Shown: positions 1 through 11,635, counted from the first letter of the stretch. The stretch is 64,000 bases of DNA from Inia geoffrensis (GCA_036417435.1 CM070902.1:131863886-131927885); one strand, 5' to 3'. Program-made: numbers and translations. Notes: generated by a model not told the origin, from the sequence alone.

Positions 1-439
1 TTATCAGGTATAATGAAAATGTCACATTGTTTTATCTGTAGTTTAACTTAACCACAATGAAAATAAGCACATTATTTCAGGGCCGCTATTACAGAGGAAA
101 AATAACCATTGTTAGGGAGACATAATTCCCTTCATTCTTTTCCCCCTTCCTCTCCCCTCCTTGGCACAGCATTTTCTTCAAAGGACTTAAGTATAGTCAT
201 AATACGGTGGTGTGAGCGGCCTCCAGCTCTTGGCTTGGCCTCTGCCGGGAGGTTCAATTCCCAGTTATAGCAGTCTCTCATTGTCATCTGCTGGGTCCTG
301 GTTGGCCTTATCTGGTTTCCTGTCATGTAATTCTAGTACTGTCTTCGGCTCAATTCCCTCTCTTACCCGTGAGACCTCTCCAGTCTTCACAGCATTCTAA
401 CTACCAAGGAAGAAAAGCATTTGGCTGCTCTCTCATTCC
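1..439. other. No recognisable gene or repeat
   Basis: AT-moderate, non-repetitive-looking sequence. Short open frames on both strands have no recognisable protein similarity and no start or splice context that I would trust. I see nothing to annotate. Confidence 0.5.
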
Positions 440-498
440 TTCTTAGGATGTAAAGGGCTTTCTTAGGATGTAAAGGGCGTCTTCTTAGGATGTTAAGT
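440..498. repeat. Short tandem repeat, about 20-bp unit, 3 copies
   Basis: The unit ttcttaggatgtaaagggc occurs at 440-458 and 460-478, and a third diverged copy begins at 482. It is a small local tandem duplication with no evident function. Confidence 0.8.
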
Positions 499-1196
499 GA
501 GTCTGTCTCACTTCGGGCCTCCTAGACATTGGGGAGAGGTCTTACCTAGCTATCTCATACTATGTAGGGCTGAGGAACTCTTTTGTGCTTAGTGTCTTTC
601 AGGTGCAACCAGATCTGAAGCTTTGTTTGTTCTTTTTCATATTCCTTTAAATGCATATGTAATTGTTTATTTTAGATTTTTCTTATTTCTTGAGGTAGGC
701 CTCTATTGTTATGAATTTCCTTCTTAGAGCTACTTTTGCTGTCTCCCACAGATTTTGGACAGTTGTGCTTCCATTTTCATTAGTCTCAAGGTATTTTTAA
801 ATTTACTCTTTGATATCTTCGTCAACCCAATAACAATACATTGATTGATTAGTAGCATGCTGCTTAGTCTCCACGTGTCTGTGTTTTTTCCAGTTTTCTT
901 CTTGTAGTTGATTTCTGGTTAATACCATTGTGGTTGGAAAAGATGCTTGATATGATTTCAGTCTTTTTAAATTTATTGAGACTAGTTTTGTAGTCTAACA
1001 TGTAATCTGTCCTAGAGAATGTTCCATGTGCACTTGAGAAGAATGTGTATTCTGCTGTTTTTAGGTGGAGAGTTCTGTATATATCTATTAAATCTATCCA
1101 GCTCTAATGTGTTGTTTAAAGCCAGTGTTTCCATACTGATTTTCTGTCTGGGTAATCTATCCATTGATGTAAATGGGATTAAAATCCCCTACTATT

Positions 1197-1447
1197 GGGA
1201 CTTACCTGGTGGTGCAGTGCATAGGACTCTGCCTCCCAATGCAGGGTGCCTGGGTTTGATCCCTGGTCAGGGAACTAGATCCCACATTGCATGCCGCAAC
1301 TGAGTTCAGATGCCACAACTAAGGAGACTGTCTCCTGCAACCAAAGAGCTCACATGTTGCAACTAAGAGCCAGCGCAACCAAAATAAATAAATAAATAAA
1401 TATTTTAAAAAAGGAACCAATATATACGAAGTTTTAAATATTAAAAA
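1197..1447 (+). mobile_element. tRNA-derived SINE (CHR type, older subtype)
   Basis: Starts 'gggacttacctggtggtgcag', has a B-box-like 'gggtttgatccctgg', and ends in (aaat)n plus an A-tail. The target duplication aaaatcccctactatt (1181-1196) recurs as aaaatcccctaccatt (1448-1463), so the limits are well supported. It is inserted in the old L1. Confidence 0.9.
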
Positions 1448-1811
1448 AAAATCCCCTACCATTATTGTGCTGCAGTCCCCTATTTCTGTTACTATTTGCT
1501 TTGCACATTTGGGTGCTCCTATGTTGGGTGCATAAATATTTACAATTGTTATATCCTTTTGTTGGATTGACCCCTTTATCATTATATAATGTCCTTCTTT
1601 GTCTTTTGTTACAGTCTTTGTTTTAAGTTCTATTTTGTGTGATCTGCCTGTTGCTACGCAGCTTTCTTTTCTTTTCCATGTGCATGGAATATATTTTTCC
1701 ATCTTTTCACTTTCAGTCTATGTGTGTCTTTAGATCTGAAGTGAGTCTCTTGTATGCGATGTATAGATGGGTCTTATTTTTTTTAATCCATTCAATTATC
1801 CTATGTCTTTT

Positions 1812-2012
1812 TTTTTTTTTTTTGTGGTACACGGGCCTCTCACTGCTGTGGCCTCTCCTGTTGCGGAGTACAGGCTCCAGACACGCAGGCCTGGTGGCCA
1901 TGGCCCACGGGCCCAGCTGCTCCGCCATACGTGAGATCCCGGGCCAGGGCACAAACCCGCATCCCCTGCATCAGCAGGCGGACTCTCAACCACTATGCCA
2001 CCAGGGAAGCCC
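1812..2012 (-). mobile_element. tRNA-derived SINE (cetacean CHR type), minus strand
   Basis: T-run, then 'gtggtacacgggcctctcactg', ending 'ccaccagggaagccc'. This is the reverse complement of the CHR head and tail. Target duplication tatcctatgtctttt at 1797-1811 and 2013-2027. It is low in divergence compared with the host L1. Confidence 0.93.
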
Positions 2013-2627
2013 TATCCTATGTCTTTTGATTGAAGCATTCAGTCCATTTATTGACACATTTAAAGTAATTATTGATAGGTATGTACTATTGCCATTTTGG
2101 TTTTTTTTAAAATTTTATTTATTTATTACAATTTTTATTGGCATATAGTTAATTTTGCTAATTGTTTTCTGATTCTTTTTGTACTTCTGTCTTCTTCTCT
2201 TGTTTTTTTTCTCTTGTGTTCTGATGGATTCCTTTAGTGTTTTGTTTAGATTTTTTGTGTGTCCATTAGAGTTTTTTGGTTATCATGAGGTTTATATATA
2301 TCGACCTGCAAATATAGCCATTTATTTTAAGCTGATAGTCATGTAATTTCAAATACATTCTAAAAGCACTACATTTTCAGTCCTTCTACCCAATTTTATG
2401 TTTTTGTGGTCATATTTTACATATTTTCATTTTGTGTATACCTTAAATACTTATTGTAGTTATAATTGATTGTTGTACTGCTTTTGTCTTTTAACTTTCA
2501 TACTAGCTTTCTAAGTGATTGATTCACTGCCTGCCCTTATATTTGTCTTTGCCAGTGAGATTCTTTTGTTTCATATGTTTTTTGATTCCTAGTTGTGGCC
2601 TTTCCTTTTCTGCTTAAAAAAGACTCT

Positions 2628-2938
2628 CTAAGAAGCCGCCTGCCAATGCAGGGGACATGGGTTTGAGCCCTGGTCTTGGAATATCCCATATGCCATGGAG
2701 CAACTAAGCCTGTGTGCCACAACTACTGAGCCTGCGCTCTAGAGCCCACGAGCCGCAACTACTGAGCCCACGTGCCACAGCTACTGAAGCCTGCACACCT
2801 AGAGCCCGTGCTCTGCAACAAGAGAAGCCACTGCAATGAGAAGCCTGTGCACCGCAGCAAAGAGTAGCCCCTGATCACTGCAACTAGAGAAAGCCTGCAT
2901 GCAGCAATGAAGACCCAATGCAGCCAAAAAAAAAAAAA
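2628..2938 (+). mobile_element. tRNA-derived SINE, 5'-truncated, long body
   Basis: Begins 'ctaagaagccgcctgcca', so the first ~25 bp of the family head are missing. It continues with repeated 'gcaactactgagccc' modules and ends 'gcagcc' plus A-run. Target duplication aaaaaagactct at 2616-2627 and 2939-2950. Confidence 0.9.
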
Positions 2939-2959
2939 AAAAAAGACTCTAACATTTCT

Positions 2960-3720
2960 TGTAAGGCTTGTTTAGTGGTCATTAACTCTTTTAGTTTTTG
3001 CTTATCTGGGAAACTCTTTATCTCTCCTTCAATTCTGTAATGGTAACCTTGCTAGATGCAGTATTATAGGTTGTAAGTTTTTTCCTTTCAGCACATTAAA
3101 TATATCATGCCACTCCATTCTGGCCTGTAAAGTTTCTGCTGAGATATCAGCTGATAGTCTCATGGGGTTTCCCTTGTATATGATTAGTTGTTTTTGTCTC
3201 GCTGCCTCTAAGAGTCTCTCTTTATCTTTAACTTTTGCCATTGTAATTATAATATGTCTTGGTGTGGATATCTTTGGGTCCATCTTGTTTGGTACTCTCT
3301 GCACTTCCTAGACCTGGATGTCTGGTTATTTTTTCCTCCAAATGAGGGAAGGTTTTATTTCTTCATATAAGTTCTCTGACTTTTTCTCTTTCTCTTCTCC
3401 TACTGGAACCCTTAGAATATGAATGTTAGTATACTTGATGTCATCTCAGAGGTCCCTTAAGCTCTCCTCACTTACAAAAATTCTTTCTTTTTGCTATTCT
3501 GATTGGGTGATTTCCACTATTCTATCTTCCAGATTGCTTGTCCATTCTTCTGTATGATCTAAAATGCTGTTGATTCTCTGTAGTGTAATTTTTAATTAAG
3601 TCACAGTATTTTTCAACACTGATTGGTTCTCTCTTACATTTTCTAAGTCTTTGTTGACATTCTCACTGAGTTCCTCCATTCTTCTCCTGAGTTTGTTGAA
3701 CATCCTTATGACCTTTTCTT
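2960..3720 (-). pseudogene. L1 ORF1 remnant (old copy)
   Basis: Minus-strand remnant of ORF1, the RNA-binding nucleic-acid chaperone of L1. The open part (3304-3029) reads TPRHIIITMAKVKDKERLLEAAR and then LSADISAETLQARMEWHDIF, the RRM end and C-terminal domain in the usual order. The N-terminal half (3310-3720) is recognisable only by alignment to the younger copies and carries frame breaks. It cannot make a product. Confidence 0.75.
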
Positions 3721-4489
3721 TGGATTTAGTTTCCATGAATTAGGTGAAACAATTACTTCTACTGGTCTTGAAAAAGTGGCCTTGTGTGGGAGAGTTCCCT
3801 ATGTAGACTGCTTTGGCAGATTGTTTGGAGTTAGAGGTGTGGTTTGGGGGCAGTCCCTGGGGAGTGCCACACTGAGGCAACATTGGCAGGATAGCTGGTG
3901 CTGGCGTGGGCCTGGAACAGTCCTGGTGGGAAGTCAAACAATGGTGCTCACTGGCACCTTTTACCCTGGAGAGAGCTCCAGCAGTTCCCTGCCCATTTGG
4001 CAGAAAACTTAGGGTTAGTAAATGCATTTCCTTCCTGCATTTCTAGGTGCCCTTTTAACTGCTGGATTTTTTTTTTTTTTGCTGTGTCCCAGGTTGGCGA
4101 GTCTGCTCCCAGCTTCTGTCCAACACAGGAGAATTGAGGTGGCAAATGGCTGAAATGCTCCAACGAGAGGGTAAAGGAAGTGAGGGAAAGGAAGTTCCTA
4201 CCTGTGCACAGCTCCTACACCCTGGGGCTGGAAGAAGGCAGACCTTGGCTGTAAAGTGCTGTAGCCTCCAGCACTCCAGCTGGGCCCTGGGCAAGCTTGC
4301 AAGAATGCAGGCCAGGCAAAGGCACAAGAGCTAGGCATTCCTGACCAGCACATGCCCTGCCATGCTCCTCGGAGGGATAGCTGGGAAAGGGAGACTGGTA
4401 ACTCCGCCATCAGCCACTGGTCACCTCCTGTCCACATACAAAGCAACACCCAACCAGCACTGCGGGATGGCCCTGCTCACAGCTGAATG

Positions 4490-5090
4490 TTCCGGGCCAT
4501 GGGAGTTTATTGATGTTGTGGCCCCAGCCTAGGTTCCTCAACGGAAGCCACACCTGGAGCCTGGGGGTTTCTTGCTGGGGCTGGGGGTGTTTATGCCTGC
4601 CACCCCCCAGGCTCACACCTCAAAGAGGATCACAGGGAAGTCCACGTGGATGCGGGGCGGGGGGGGGCAGTGGGTGGTGGATCCAGCTTCACGATGCCCT
4701 GAGGAATCAGGTTCTCATGCACCTGCCTCTGCTTGGCCCGCTTCCGCCCGTTCTTGGTGACAACTGTCTCCTCATAGAGCTTGTGAGCCAGATCCCCATC
4801 CTCATCCTAGAACATGGAGCCACAGCGCTCCATGATAGAATACGAAGGGGGGCCCGACTCAGCCTTGCGGTCGCACCAAAGCTTGCTCAGCAACAGAGCC
4901 TCCAGGCCGCCGCCCCCCCCCGCCACCAAGGTGAAGGGCCGCAGGCCCCGAGCTTTGGAGCCGCGGGCGCCCATGTCAGGGCCGCCGGCGCACGGCAGGC
5001 CCCACGGCAGCTTCGCTCTCACAGGGCCTACGCTTGTAGGTGCCGCCGCCGCCGCCACCTTCCGCAGGCTCCCCGAAAGTTTTTTTAACA
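4490..5090 (-). pseudogene. TUSC2: TUSC2 (FUS1) processed pseudogene
   Basis: The minus strand encodes a broken but clear copy of TUSC2, a small (110-residue in human) myristoylated mitochondrial tumour-suppressor protein. The start ATG is at 4974-4972 and is followed by MGARGSKARGLRPF, keeping the N-terminal glycine. After a G-rich expanded stretch come ERCGSMF, a stop (TAG in place of Tyr, near 4810), then DEDGDLAHKLYEETVVTKNG, KNGRKRAK, NLIPQGIVKLD, a small frame-shifting insertion of C/G-rich bases (4655-4675), and finally RIHVDFPVIL and a terminal FEV with stop at 4615-4613. The parent gene has several exons. Here the sequence is continuous with 5'UTR (to about 5085) and 3'UTR, with AATAAA near 4510, which indicates retrotransposition. 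I found no clear A-tail or target duplication, probably because of age. Identification rests on recall of the protein. Confidence 0.88.
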
Positions 5091-5879
5091 ATCGAGAATA
5101 ATATTTAAAATAGAGATTTACATCCACTGTCATTATTCATGAACATCACATGAGGTGTATATCTTCCCTTGATACACTGGTTAATGATCAGCAAGCCATT
5201 TTAACACTAAGTATCTAGAACATGAAGACAAATTCTATAACTTCATCAATGTTTGAAGTTATACTCAATCCAGAACTTTACAAAACTTTGCTAAACATTA
5301 ATAAAAACATTGAGAGCCTCCTTTAACATTTCTTATTTAATTGCAAAGGCAACAAGCAGTTGTTCACGCTGTTACAGTAAAATGCCTGAAAGAATCCACC
5401 AAACCAACAGGCACTCCTTTTACATGAAGAATTATCAGAAGATGCAGAGTGAACATTGCTGAAGATATGAAAAAAGTTACAACAAATTACACAGTAAAGG
5501 AGGACATGATATATAGTAAAATACCAATATTTCTTGAAAGTTTAAGCTTGTGGTATTTGCTAGGTTCTATTTCAATAATTAAATCTACAAAAAAGTTCTA
5601 CTTTTTGTGTAAGCCACCAGGTAACTTTATCCATAAATCCTTTAATATGTACCACCAAAAAATAAGGATTTGTTTCTGACATAAAGGCACTGCTAACGTC
5701 ATATTAAGTTCAATTAACATATTTTATTCATATCATTTAATATGTAGTCCACATTTAAGTTTCTCCAATTGCATAAAAAATGTCTTTTTTCATGGATGAT
5801 TTATTTGATTCAGGAAGCACACGAGGTTCGCAGTTATTATCACACTTATTATATTATTTGCTCTATTTTAATCTAGAAC
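5091..5879. other. AT-rich unique sequence
   Basis: No gene or repeat recognised. A 76-codon open frame at 5449-5679 has no recognisable domain and low-complexity AT codons, so I treat it as chance. Confidence 0.5.
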
Positions 5880-7030
5880 AGTCTCACCTCCATTTTTCCC
5901 CTTGCCATTGATTTATTGGAGAAACTGGGTCATTTGTCTCAGGTCTTGAGGAATGATTAATATTCTGCATTTGTCTGCTTATTTCCTTGTGGTATTGCTT
6001 CCTTGTGGTATTGTTTAACTTGTCTCTATCTCCTATATTTCTTAAATTAGAAGTTGGTTTGAAAGCTTTAATTAGATTTAGACTGAATTTGTTGACAAGA
6101 CTACTTATGCTGTTTACTCCATATTGCATCATACTTAAAGGCTCATAGTAAGTGGCTGACCAACTTTTAGTGTTGCTTAAGTTGGATCACTGGTTTTGGT
6201 GGTGGCAAGTTGATCCTCCCATTGTTAAGGTCTGTCAGAAAAAACTGATAGCTTTTTCTCTTAATGGCTTTTTCCCATTCTACCATTTCTTTTACATTTA
6301 CTTTCTGCAATTTTTCTCTAAGTAACTTTCCTTCATCAACTAGGGCTATTTTAAATAAATTACACAGGATTGATGAGATAAAAGCTTATTTCTTTCTCTA
6401 TAATTGTCATTTTCAAAATAAAAAGTCAGTGCTCTAACTACCTCTAATGATTTCTGATGAGTTCTTGTTAACTTTTTGTTTTTGCTCTCTCGTTGTCTTT
6501 TGGAATATCATTATGACTCATATATTTTTATACAATTATTTTCAGTGAATTGTAATGATTATTTTTATGCTCAGATTATTCCATCTTTGGTCAAGCTGGC
6601 TCTTATGTCCTTTTGACATAACCCTATTATAGTTTGGTGGCTTCTTTGATTTTTGGCACAAGACATCTAAGGCTCATCTTATAAATTTCCTAAACTAAAC
6701 CTGAATCTGGCCATTTCTGTAAGGATCCCTAGCTTTTTTTTTTATTGGTGAATGATATTTAGAGCTCACAACCTGACACTAGGTGTGGTTACTGATTTTA
6801 GACCTTTTCAGTAGACAGAGCTAACTTCTTATCATAGAAAAATGTAAACATACCTAAAAGTCGAGAGAGTAGCATAGTAAATCCCTCTTGTGCCACCATC
6901 CAGCTTCAGCAGATATCAATATTTTGCTCACTTGGTTTTATCTAGTTCCAACACTTTCTATAAAAAGCGCTTGAACATCTATGATAGAAAAATGAGCAAG
7001 GGACAAGAAGTAGAACTCCATAACTGAGGA
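5880..7030. mobile_element. Ancient interspersed repeat, probably old L1M-type LINE
   Basis: Long blocks such as 'gaaactgggtcatttgtct' (5921 onward), 'ggctcttatgtccttttgac' (6598 onward) and 'cacccatccagcttcagc'-like text near 6893 belong to a very common old mammalian repeat. I believe it is the 5' part of an L1M element, but the family and orientation are uncertain. A 15-bp unit ttccttgtggtattg is tandemly doubled near 5980-6015. Confidence 0.4.
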
Positions 7031-7034
7031 ACCA

Positions 7035-8175
7035 CAAAGGAAAGCAAAAATAAACAAATAAGACTACATCAAACTAAAAAGCTTTTGCACAGTGAAGGAA
7101 ACCATCAACAAAATGAAAAGGCAACCTACTGAATGGGAGAAGATATTGGCAAATGGTATAGACAATAAAGGATTAATATCCAAATTATATGAATAACTCA
7201 TACAACTCAATATCAAAAACCCCAAACAATCTGGTTAAAAAATGGGCCAAGAATCTGAATAGATATTTCTCCAAAGAAGACATTCAAATGCCCTGCAGAC
7301 ACATGAAAAGATGTTCAACATCACTAATCATCAGGGAAATGCAACTCAAAACCACAATGAGATATTGCTGCATACCTGTCAGAATGGCTATCATCAAAGA
7401 GATAACAAATAACAAGTGTTGGCGAGAATGTGGAGAAAAGGCAACCCTCATGCACTGTTGGTGGGAATGTAAATTAGAGCAGCCCCTATGGAAAATTGTG
7501 GGAGGGTCCTCAAAAATTTTAAAATAGAACTACCATATAATCTAGCAATTCCAGTTCTGCGTAGTTACCCAAAGAAAAAAAAAATACTAGTTTGAAAAGA
7601 TATATGCACCTTTATATTCAGTGCAGCACTGCTTACAATAGCCAAGATATGGGAGTAACCTAAGTGTCCATCAACAGATGTGGTATATGTATGTACACAC
7701 AATGGAATATTACTCAACTGTAAAAAGGAATGAAATCTTGCCATTTGGGACAACATGGGTGGACCTAGAAGGTATTATGCTAAATGAAATAAGTCAGACA
7801 GAGAAAGACAAATACCATATGGTTTCACTTATATACGGAATCTGAACAATAAAGCAAATGAACAAACAAAACAAAACAGAAACAGAGTTACAGATACAGA
7901 GAGCAAACTGGTGGTTGCCAGAGGGAAGGGGGGTGCAGGTTTGGGTGAAGAGGATTAAGAGGTACAAACTTACAGTTGTAAAATAAATAAGTCACAGGGA
8001 TGCAATACATAGGATAAGGAGTATAGTCAATAATACTGTAATAATTTTGTATGATGACAGATGGTTATTAGACATTATGGTGATCACTTTGCAATGTATT
8101 TAAATGTTGAATCACTATGTTGTATACCTGAAAGTAACATAATATTGTACATCAACTATACTTCAAAAAAGGAAA
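7035..8175 (+). mobile_element. L1 LINE 3' end (L1MA-like age), 5'-truncated
   Basis: Contains the ORF2 C-terminus followed by a 3'UTR ending 'catcaactatacttcaaaa' with a short A-tail near 8165. It lacks the G-rich 3'UTR tract of the two young L1s, so it is an older lineage. It is truncated at its 5' side near 7035. Confidence 0.85.
7060..7720 (+). pseudogene. L1 ORF2 C-terminal domain remnant
   Basis: The open segment 7189-7527 reads [36 protein letters not shown] and then the cysteine-rich signature [22 protein letters not shown]. This is the CX3C...HX4C motif at the end of L1 ORF2. The frame is lost just after the motif (7520-7560). Endonuclease and RT domains are absent. It serves as a reference showing what the L1-A element at 21-27 kb has deleted. 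Confidence 0.85.
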
Positions 8176-8360
8176 GGAAGATAAATTACCATATGGAAAA
8201 TTATAGGCTCTGTATTTTATGGATTTATTGAAAACATTAACATATTTACCATTTATACATTTTAATCTAATTTGCTTTTGTAATTCTTAATGTGAGATTA
8301 AGGGATAAGGAGATTTGGAGGAAGATGTGATTGGTATTGAAATCAGATATCCATGTAGCA

Positions 8361-8770
8361 GGACTTTACTGGTGGTCCAGTGGTAAAGAGTCCACCTTAC
8401 AATGCAGCGGACACAGGTTCGATCCCTGGTCAGGGAACTAAGATCCTACATGCTGTGGGGCAATTAAGCCTGCATGCCACCACTACTGAGCTCGCGTGCC
8501 TCAACTAGAGAGCCTAAGTGCTGCAAACTACAGAGTCCACGTGCTGTGGAACCCGCTCACCACAACTCCAGAGCCCACGCACCCTGGAGCCTGTGTGCCA
8601 CAACCAGAGAGAGAAAACCCGCATGCCACAATAAGAGAGAAGTCTGTGCCTCAGTGAAAAGCCCATGTGCCACAACGAAAGATCCTGCATGCCTCAACAA
8701 AGATCTGGCGTGCCACAACTAAGGCCTGATGCAGCCAAAAATAAATAAATAAAATAAATAAATAAATAAA
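8361..8770 (+). mobile_element. tRNA-derived SINE, older and expanded
   Basis: Starts 'ggactttactggtggtccag', has a B-box-like 'ggttcgatccctgg', a long body of repeated 'ccacaac' modules, and a simple-repeat tail (aaat)n at 8735-8770. No confident target duplication was found. An 82-codon open frame inside it (8474-8722) is a by-product of the repeats. Confidence 0.85.
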
Positions 8771-10085
8771 AACTAAATCTTTAAAAACATATTCAGCATT
8801 AAAAAGAAATATCAGTGTGGCATTTGTGCTTTGATTTTTCTAACATACAGAGGGGAAAATTCTCAAAGAATGAGACTTGTCATGAGGAGGCTTCAAACTT
8901 CATTACCATATGCACAAAACAACCACATTGTTTTGCCTAATCTGCATGAAACGTCCCACAGTGGTAATAATATGAGCCTCTCAACTGAAATAGCATGTTA
9001 TATTTTTGGCAAAGAAACAGCAAGACAAAAAAAAAAAAAAAAAAAACAAAGCAATTAGAATACGAATTAAGATATAGAAAAGTCATTTGAAAAAATAGCT
9101 GTTAACACTTCGCAATTTCAGTAGCAATTCTGCCTCTGAGGCAATATAAATCATGTATTAGACTTTCAGCCTCCACAATAAATTCTTTATCGGCACTACA
9201 AATTTAGAACATATAAAAATATCAGCACCATTATCCCGTGTTAACCAGCATAATACCTTGGTTCAGCTCTCACAACTGTAGTTCTGTAAAAGCAGATTTA
9301 GAGAATCACCAGAACAAATTAGCAATGTTGTTTAATAGAAGACATTATTAAGGTATAAAATATATTTTGTTAGGGAATAATTCCTTATAATTAACAAATA
9401 ATAATTTGTAGGCTTTCAATTTTGGATAGTCAATTTGTCTAAAATCATCTTTCTTTAGTATTTCCTTTTGTCAATTTCATTTTCCTTATTCTATTATTTA
9501 GTCTTAACATAGCATTATCTCTGATTTGTTCCAGTGTTATTAAATGTCTACAATTTGCTAGGCACTGGATAGGAAAGGGAAGGGATAAGAAGATAAGCTA
9601 TTTTTCTATATTTGTACCATAAATACAGAAAAATTGCTAAAATGTAAGTAGTACTTTTAGAAACAATGTAAGTGACTAATAATTTAGAAATAATCCATCA
9701 ACATTTTTCTAGTTCATTAGATCTGTAATTTTAATGTAAATGTTTAGAATTTATTCTCATCATAATGTAGAAGCATGTTCTGTTATCTCTAGAAAAAGTA
9801 TCACAAATTATTTATTATATTTTAAGACAAAGTGTGTGACAGTTGAATAAAAAAAAAGTTTATTAACTTTTTAAATTAAATCAAAATTATAATTCAAATA
9901 AACTTTGGAAAACACTAACTCGTTTGATTGGTTATTTTAATCGAGCCTCTACAATAACCATTGCACTTTAATATTCAAAATTGACAGTCATTCTCTCATG
10001 TCACACAGTAGTATAAGTACAGAGACTATTCCTCAATACGTTCTGCAGAAACTATGACCCTACTAATGCGAAAGGGCAAGGCTGA
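8771..10085. other. AT-rich unique sequence with an A-run
   Basis: No gene seen. A 21-base A-run at 9028-9048 could be the tail of a very decayed retrocopy, but nothing recognisable precedes it. Confidence 0.45.
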
Positions 10086-10384
10086 TGATGACCAGACAGC
10101 AGGTAGCAGGGAGTCAGGCTGCCCTCTGTTTGAATGCTACCTCTCTTCTGACTATTGTATTGTGTTCCATGGTGTGGGAGGAGGTCAGCGGGAGGATGTA
10201 ACTGCCGGTTGACCTGTGAACTGGACCTGGGCAGTGGAAGGTTCCTCGCCCCCTCCCCATCCTTGGGATGAACTTCTGCCTACCGTTCCCACAGTGGGAG
10301 CCATTTTCAAGGATGCAACCTTGAGAGAGCAATGTGTTGCTAAGATCTTCTGGACAGAATATGTGACTGAACACCGTTAAGGCC

Positions 10385-10396
10385 TCTATAAAAACT
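10385..10396 (+). promoter_or_regulatory. TATA-like box of the candidate LTR
   Basis: 'ctataaaaactc' in an otherwise GC-rich block, spaced as in retroviral LTR promoters. Activity today is unlikely. Confidence 0.35.
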
Positions 10397-10616
10397 CAAG
10401 ATTCTGGCGGGCAGGTGCGAAGATGTACTGGTCTAGCAGCTGCCCAAGATAAGCCTCGTACGTAATTCCCTAGCTTATTAAGCTCGCCACCTACCTGGCA
10501 CGGCTGCGGCTTTCTTCGGTTTCTCCCCTACCTCTGTGAACAGGGGCCAGTTTCAGATTTCACCTGGGGAGCTCCTGAGGGTGCCAACCAACAACGGAAG
10601 GGTCTGTCTCATTCTT

Positions 10617-10924
10617 TTTTTTGTTGTGGTTGGGGGTAGGAGTTTATTAATTAATTAATTATTTGCTGTGTTGGGTCTTCGTTTCTGTGCGAGGGCTTTC
10701 TCTAGTTGCGGCGAGCGGGGGCCACTCTTCATTGCGGTGCGTGGGCCTCTCACTATCGTGGCCTCTCTTGTTGCAGAGCACAGGCTCCAGACTCGCAGGC
10801 TCAGTAGTTGTGGCTCACGGGCCCAGTTGCTCCGCGTTATGTGTGATCTTCCCAGACCAGGGCTCGAACCCATGTCCCCTGCATTGGCAGGGAGATTCTC
10901 AACCACTGTGTCACCAGGGAAGCC
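10617..10924 (-). mobile_element. tRNA-derived SINE (CHR type, long form), minus strand
   Basis: T-rich tail, 'gttgggtcttcgtttctgtg', 'gtgggcctctcactatcgtg', ending 'tcaccagggaagcc'. Target duplication ctgtctcattctt at 10604-10616 and 10925-10937. It lies inside the candidate LTR, so it is younger than the LTR. Confidence 0.92.
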
Positions 10925-11010
10925 CTGTCTCATTCTTGTGTCTCTCCTTGCCCTATGTGTTCTGGGCCAGTTTCGAATTTCATCCGGGAGAAGTCCTGAG
11001 CTTGTGAACC

Positions 11011-11635
11011 AACATATGGTAAGACAGTTTTGTTCTATGTTGTTTCGTTTTTTAAGCTGAAATGTTTATCCTAGAGTATAAAATTGGAAGGTGGGAGTTT
11101 TAACTTTAAATGTTTGTTCTCCTATGGTCCATGGAAGAGTGATGAAACCTTTTTCTGACCCATTCTCATCTTCATTCCCAATTTGCTCTCCTCTCACTGT
11201 CCCCTGCCCTCAGTCCCCTCATCAAGTACTCCCTGGGGAGACTCCAACTCTCTCCATGTGCCGGGAGAATCTTAAGGGGGTCTTGGCCCCAGAGCTTTTC
11301 ACGCCTCTTATCAGCTCCCCTGTAGCAGATTTCAGCTGCCAAGGGCCTTACTTCTGCTTTGAGACTCCTGGTCTGAAGGGGTAGGAGGGAGGCTGCTCTG
11401 CAGAGCTGCAGTGAGTTGGGGGATGTCTGACTTTGTTTCAGGCTCTCCACCAAAAATGACTGAGGCTCTTTTCTTCCAGAATTTACCTAAGTACAAATAT
11501 ACTTTACATACCTTAGTTTTCTTCCAAAAACCAATCTATTCCTAATGTGAAGAATGTTAATACAACACTAATACACACCCATTAATACAACACTCATGTT
11601 AAGCTTCATAAAGTTGTAGTGTTCAAGTAATTAAC
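11011..11635. other. Unique sequence, no feature
   Basis: A GC-richer patch at 11090-11450 has open frames on both strands (97 and 93 codons). They overlap each other and resemble no known protein. Nothing else is seen. Confidence 0.4.

Larger units (their letters stand above)
630..2140 (-). pseudogene. L1 ORF2 endonuclease-domain remnant
   Basis: Remnant of the N-terminal, apurinic-endonuclease-like region of L1 ORF2, interrupted by two SINEs. On the minus strand the longest open piece covers 1702-1319 and includes DKEGHYIMIKGS and IVNIYAPNIGAPK. At 1036 the frame lacks the TAA stop seen at the matching place in the two younger L1s. Here the codon is AAA. That makes this copy useful as an outgroup for the stop shared by the young copies. 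It carries many frame breaks and no RT domain, so it is non-functional. Confidence 0.75.
630..4490 (-). mobile_element. Old L1 LINE, minus strand, lacking its 3' half
   Basis: Read on the minus strand this runs 5'UTR (about 4490-3730), ORF1 (about 3720-2960), then the start of ORF2 with the endonuclease region (about 2140-630). It is colinear with the younger L1 at 52.9-59.8 kb but clearly diverged. For example, the frame near 1560-1600 still reads DKEGHYIMIKGS and TIVNIYAPNIG, a conserved L1 endonuclease stretch. The element stops near 630, around the endonuclease/RT boundary, so RT, C-terminal domain and 3'UTR are missing. Three SINEs are nested in it (1197, 1812, 2628), each with its own target duplication. 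The 5'UTR end near 4490 is uncertain because a TUSC2 pseudogene abuts it. The T-run at 4067-4080 is probably part of the L1 5'UTR. Confidence 0.8.
10086..11010 (+). mobile_element. Probable ERV LTR, split by a SINE
   Basis: GC-rich block with promoter-like layout. A TATA-like 'ctataaaaactc' lies at 10385-10396, followed by an R/U5-like C/T-rich segment. The phrase 'gggccagtttc.gatttca' appears at 10547 and again at 10970, so the U5-like part is partly duplicated or carries two diverged halves. A SINE (10617-10924) divides it. Ends are not defined. I infer an LTR from the layout alone and do not know the family. Confidence 0.4.

Noticed and set aside
4066..4080. T-run as the A-tail of the TUSC2 retrocopy
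   Set aside because: The segment 4081-4490 reads more like L1 5'UTR, and the putative duplications (ttttaac only) are too short. Left undecided in favour of L1.
4510..5088. 192-codon plus-strand open frame in a GC-rich block
   Set aside because: Antisense to the TUSC2 retrocopy. Composition explains the open frame.
4807..5133. 108-codon minus-strand open frame
   Set aside because: It is the 5' part of the TUSC2 retrocopy plus upstream bases and ends at the pseudogene's stop.
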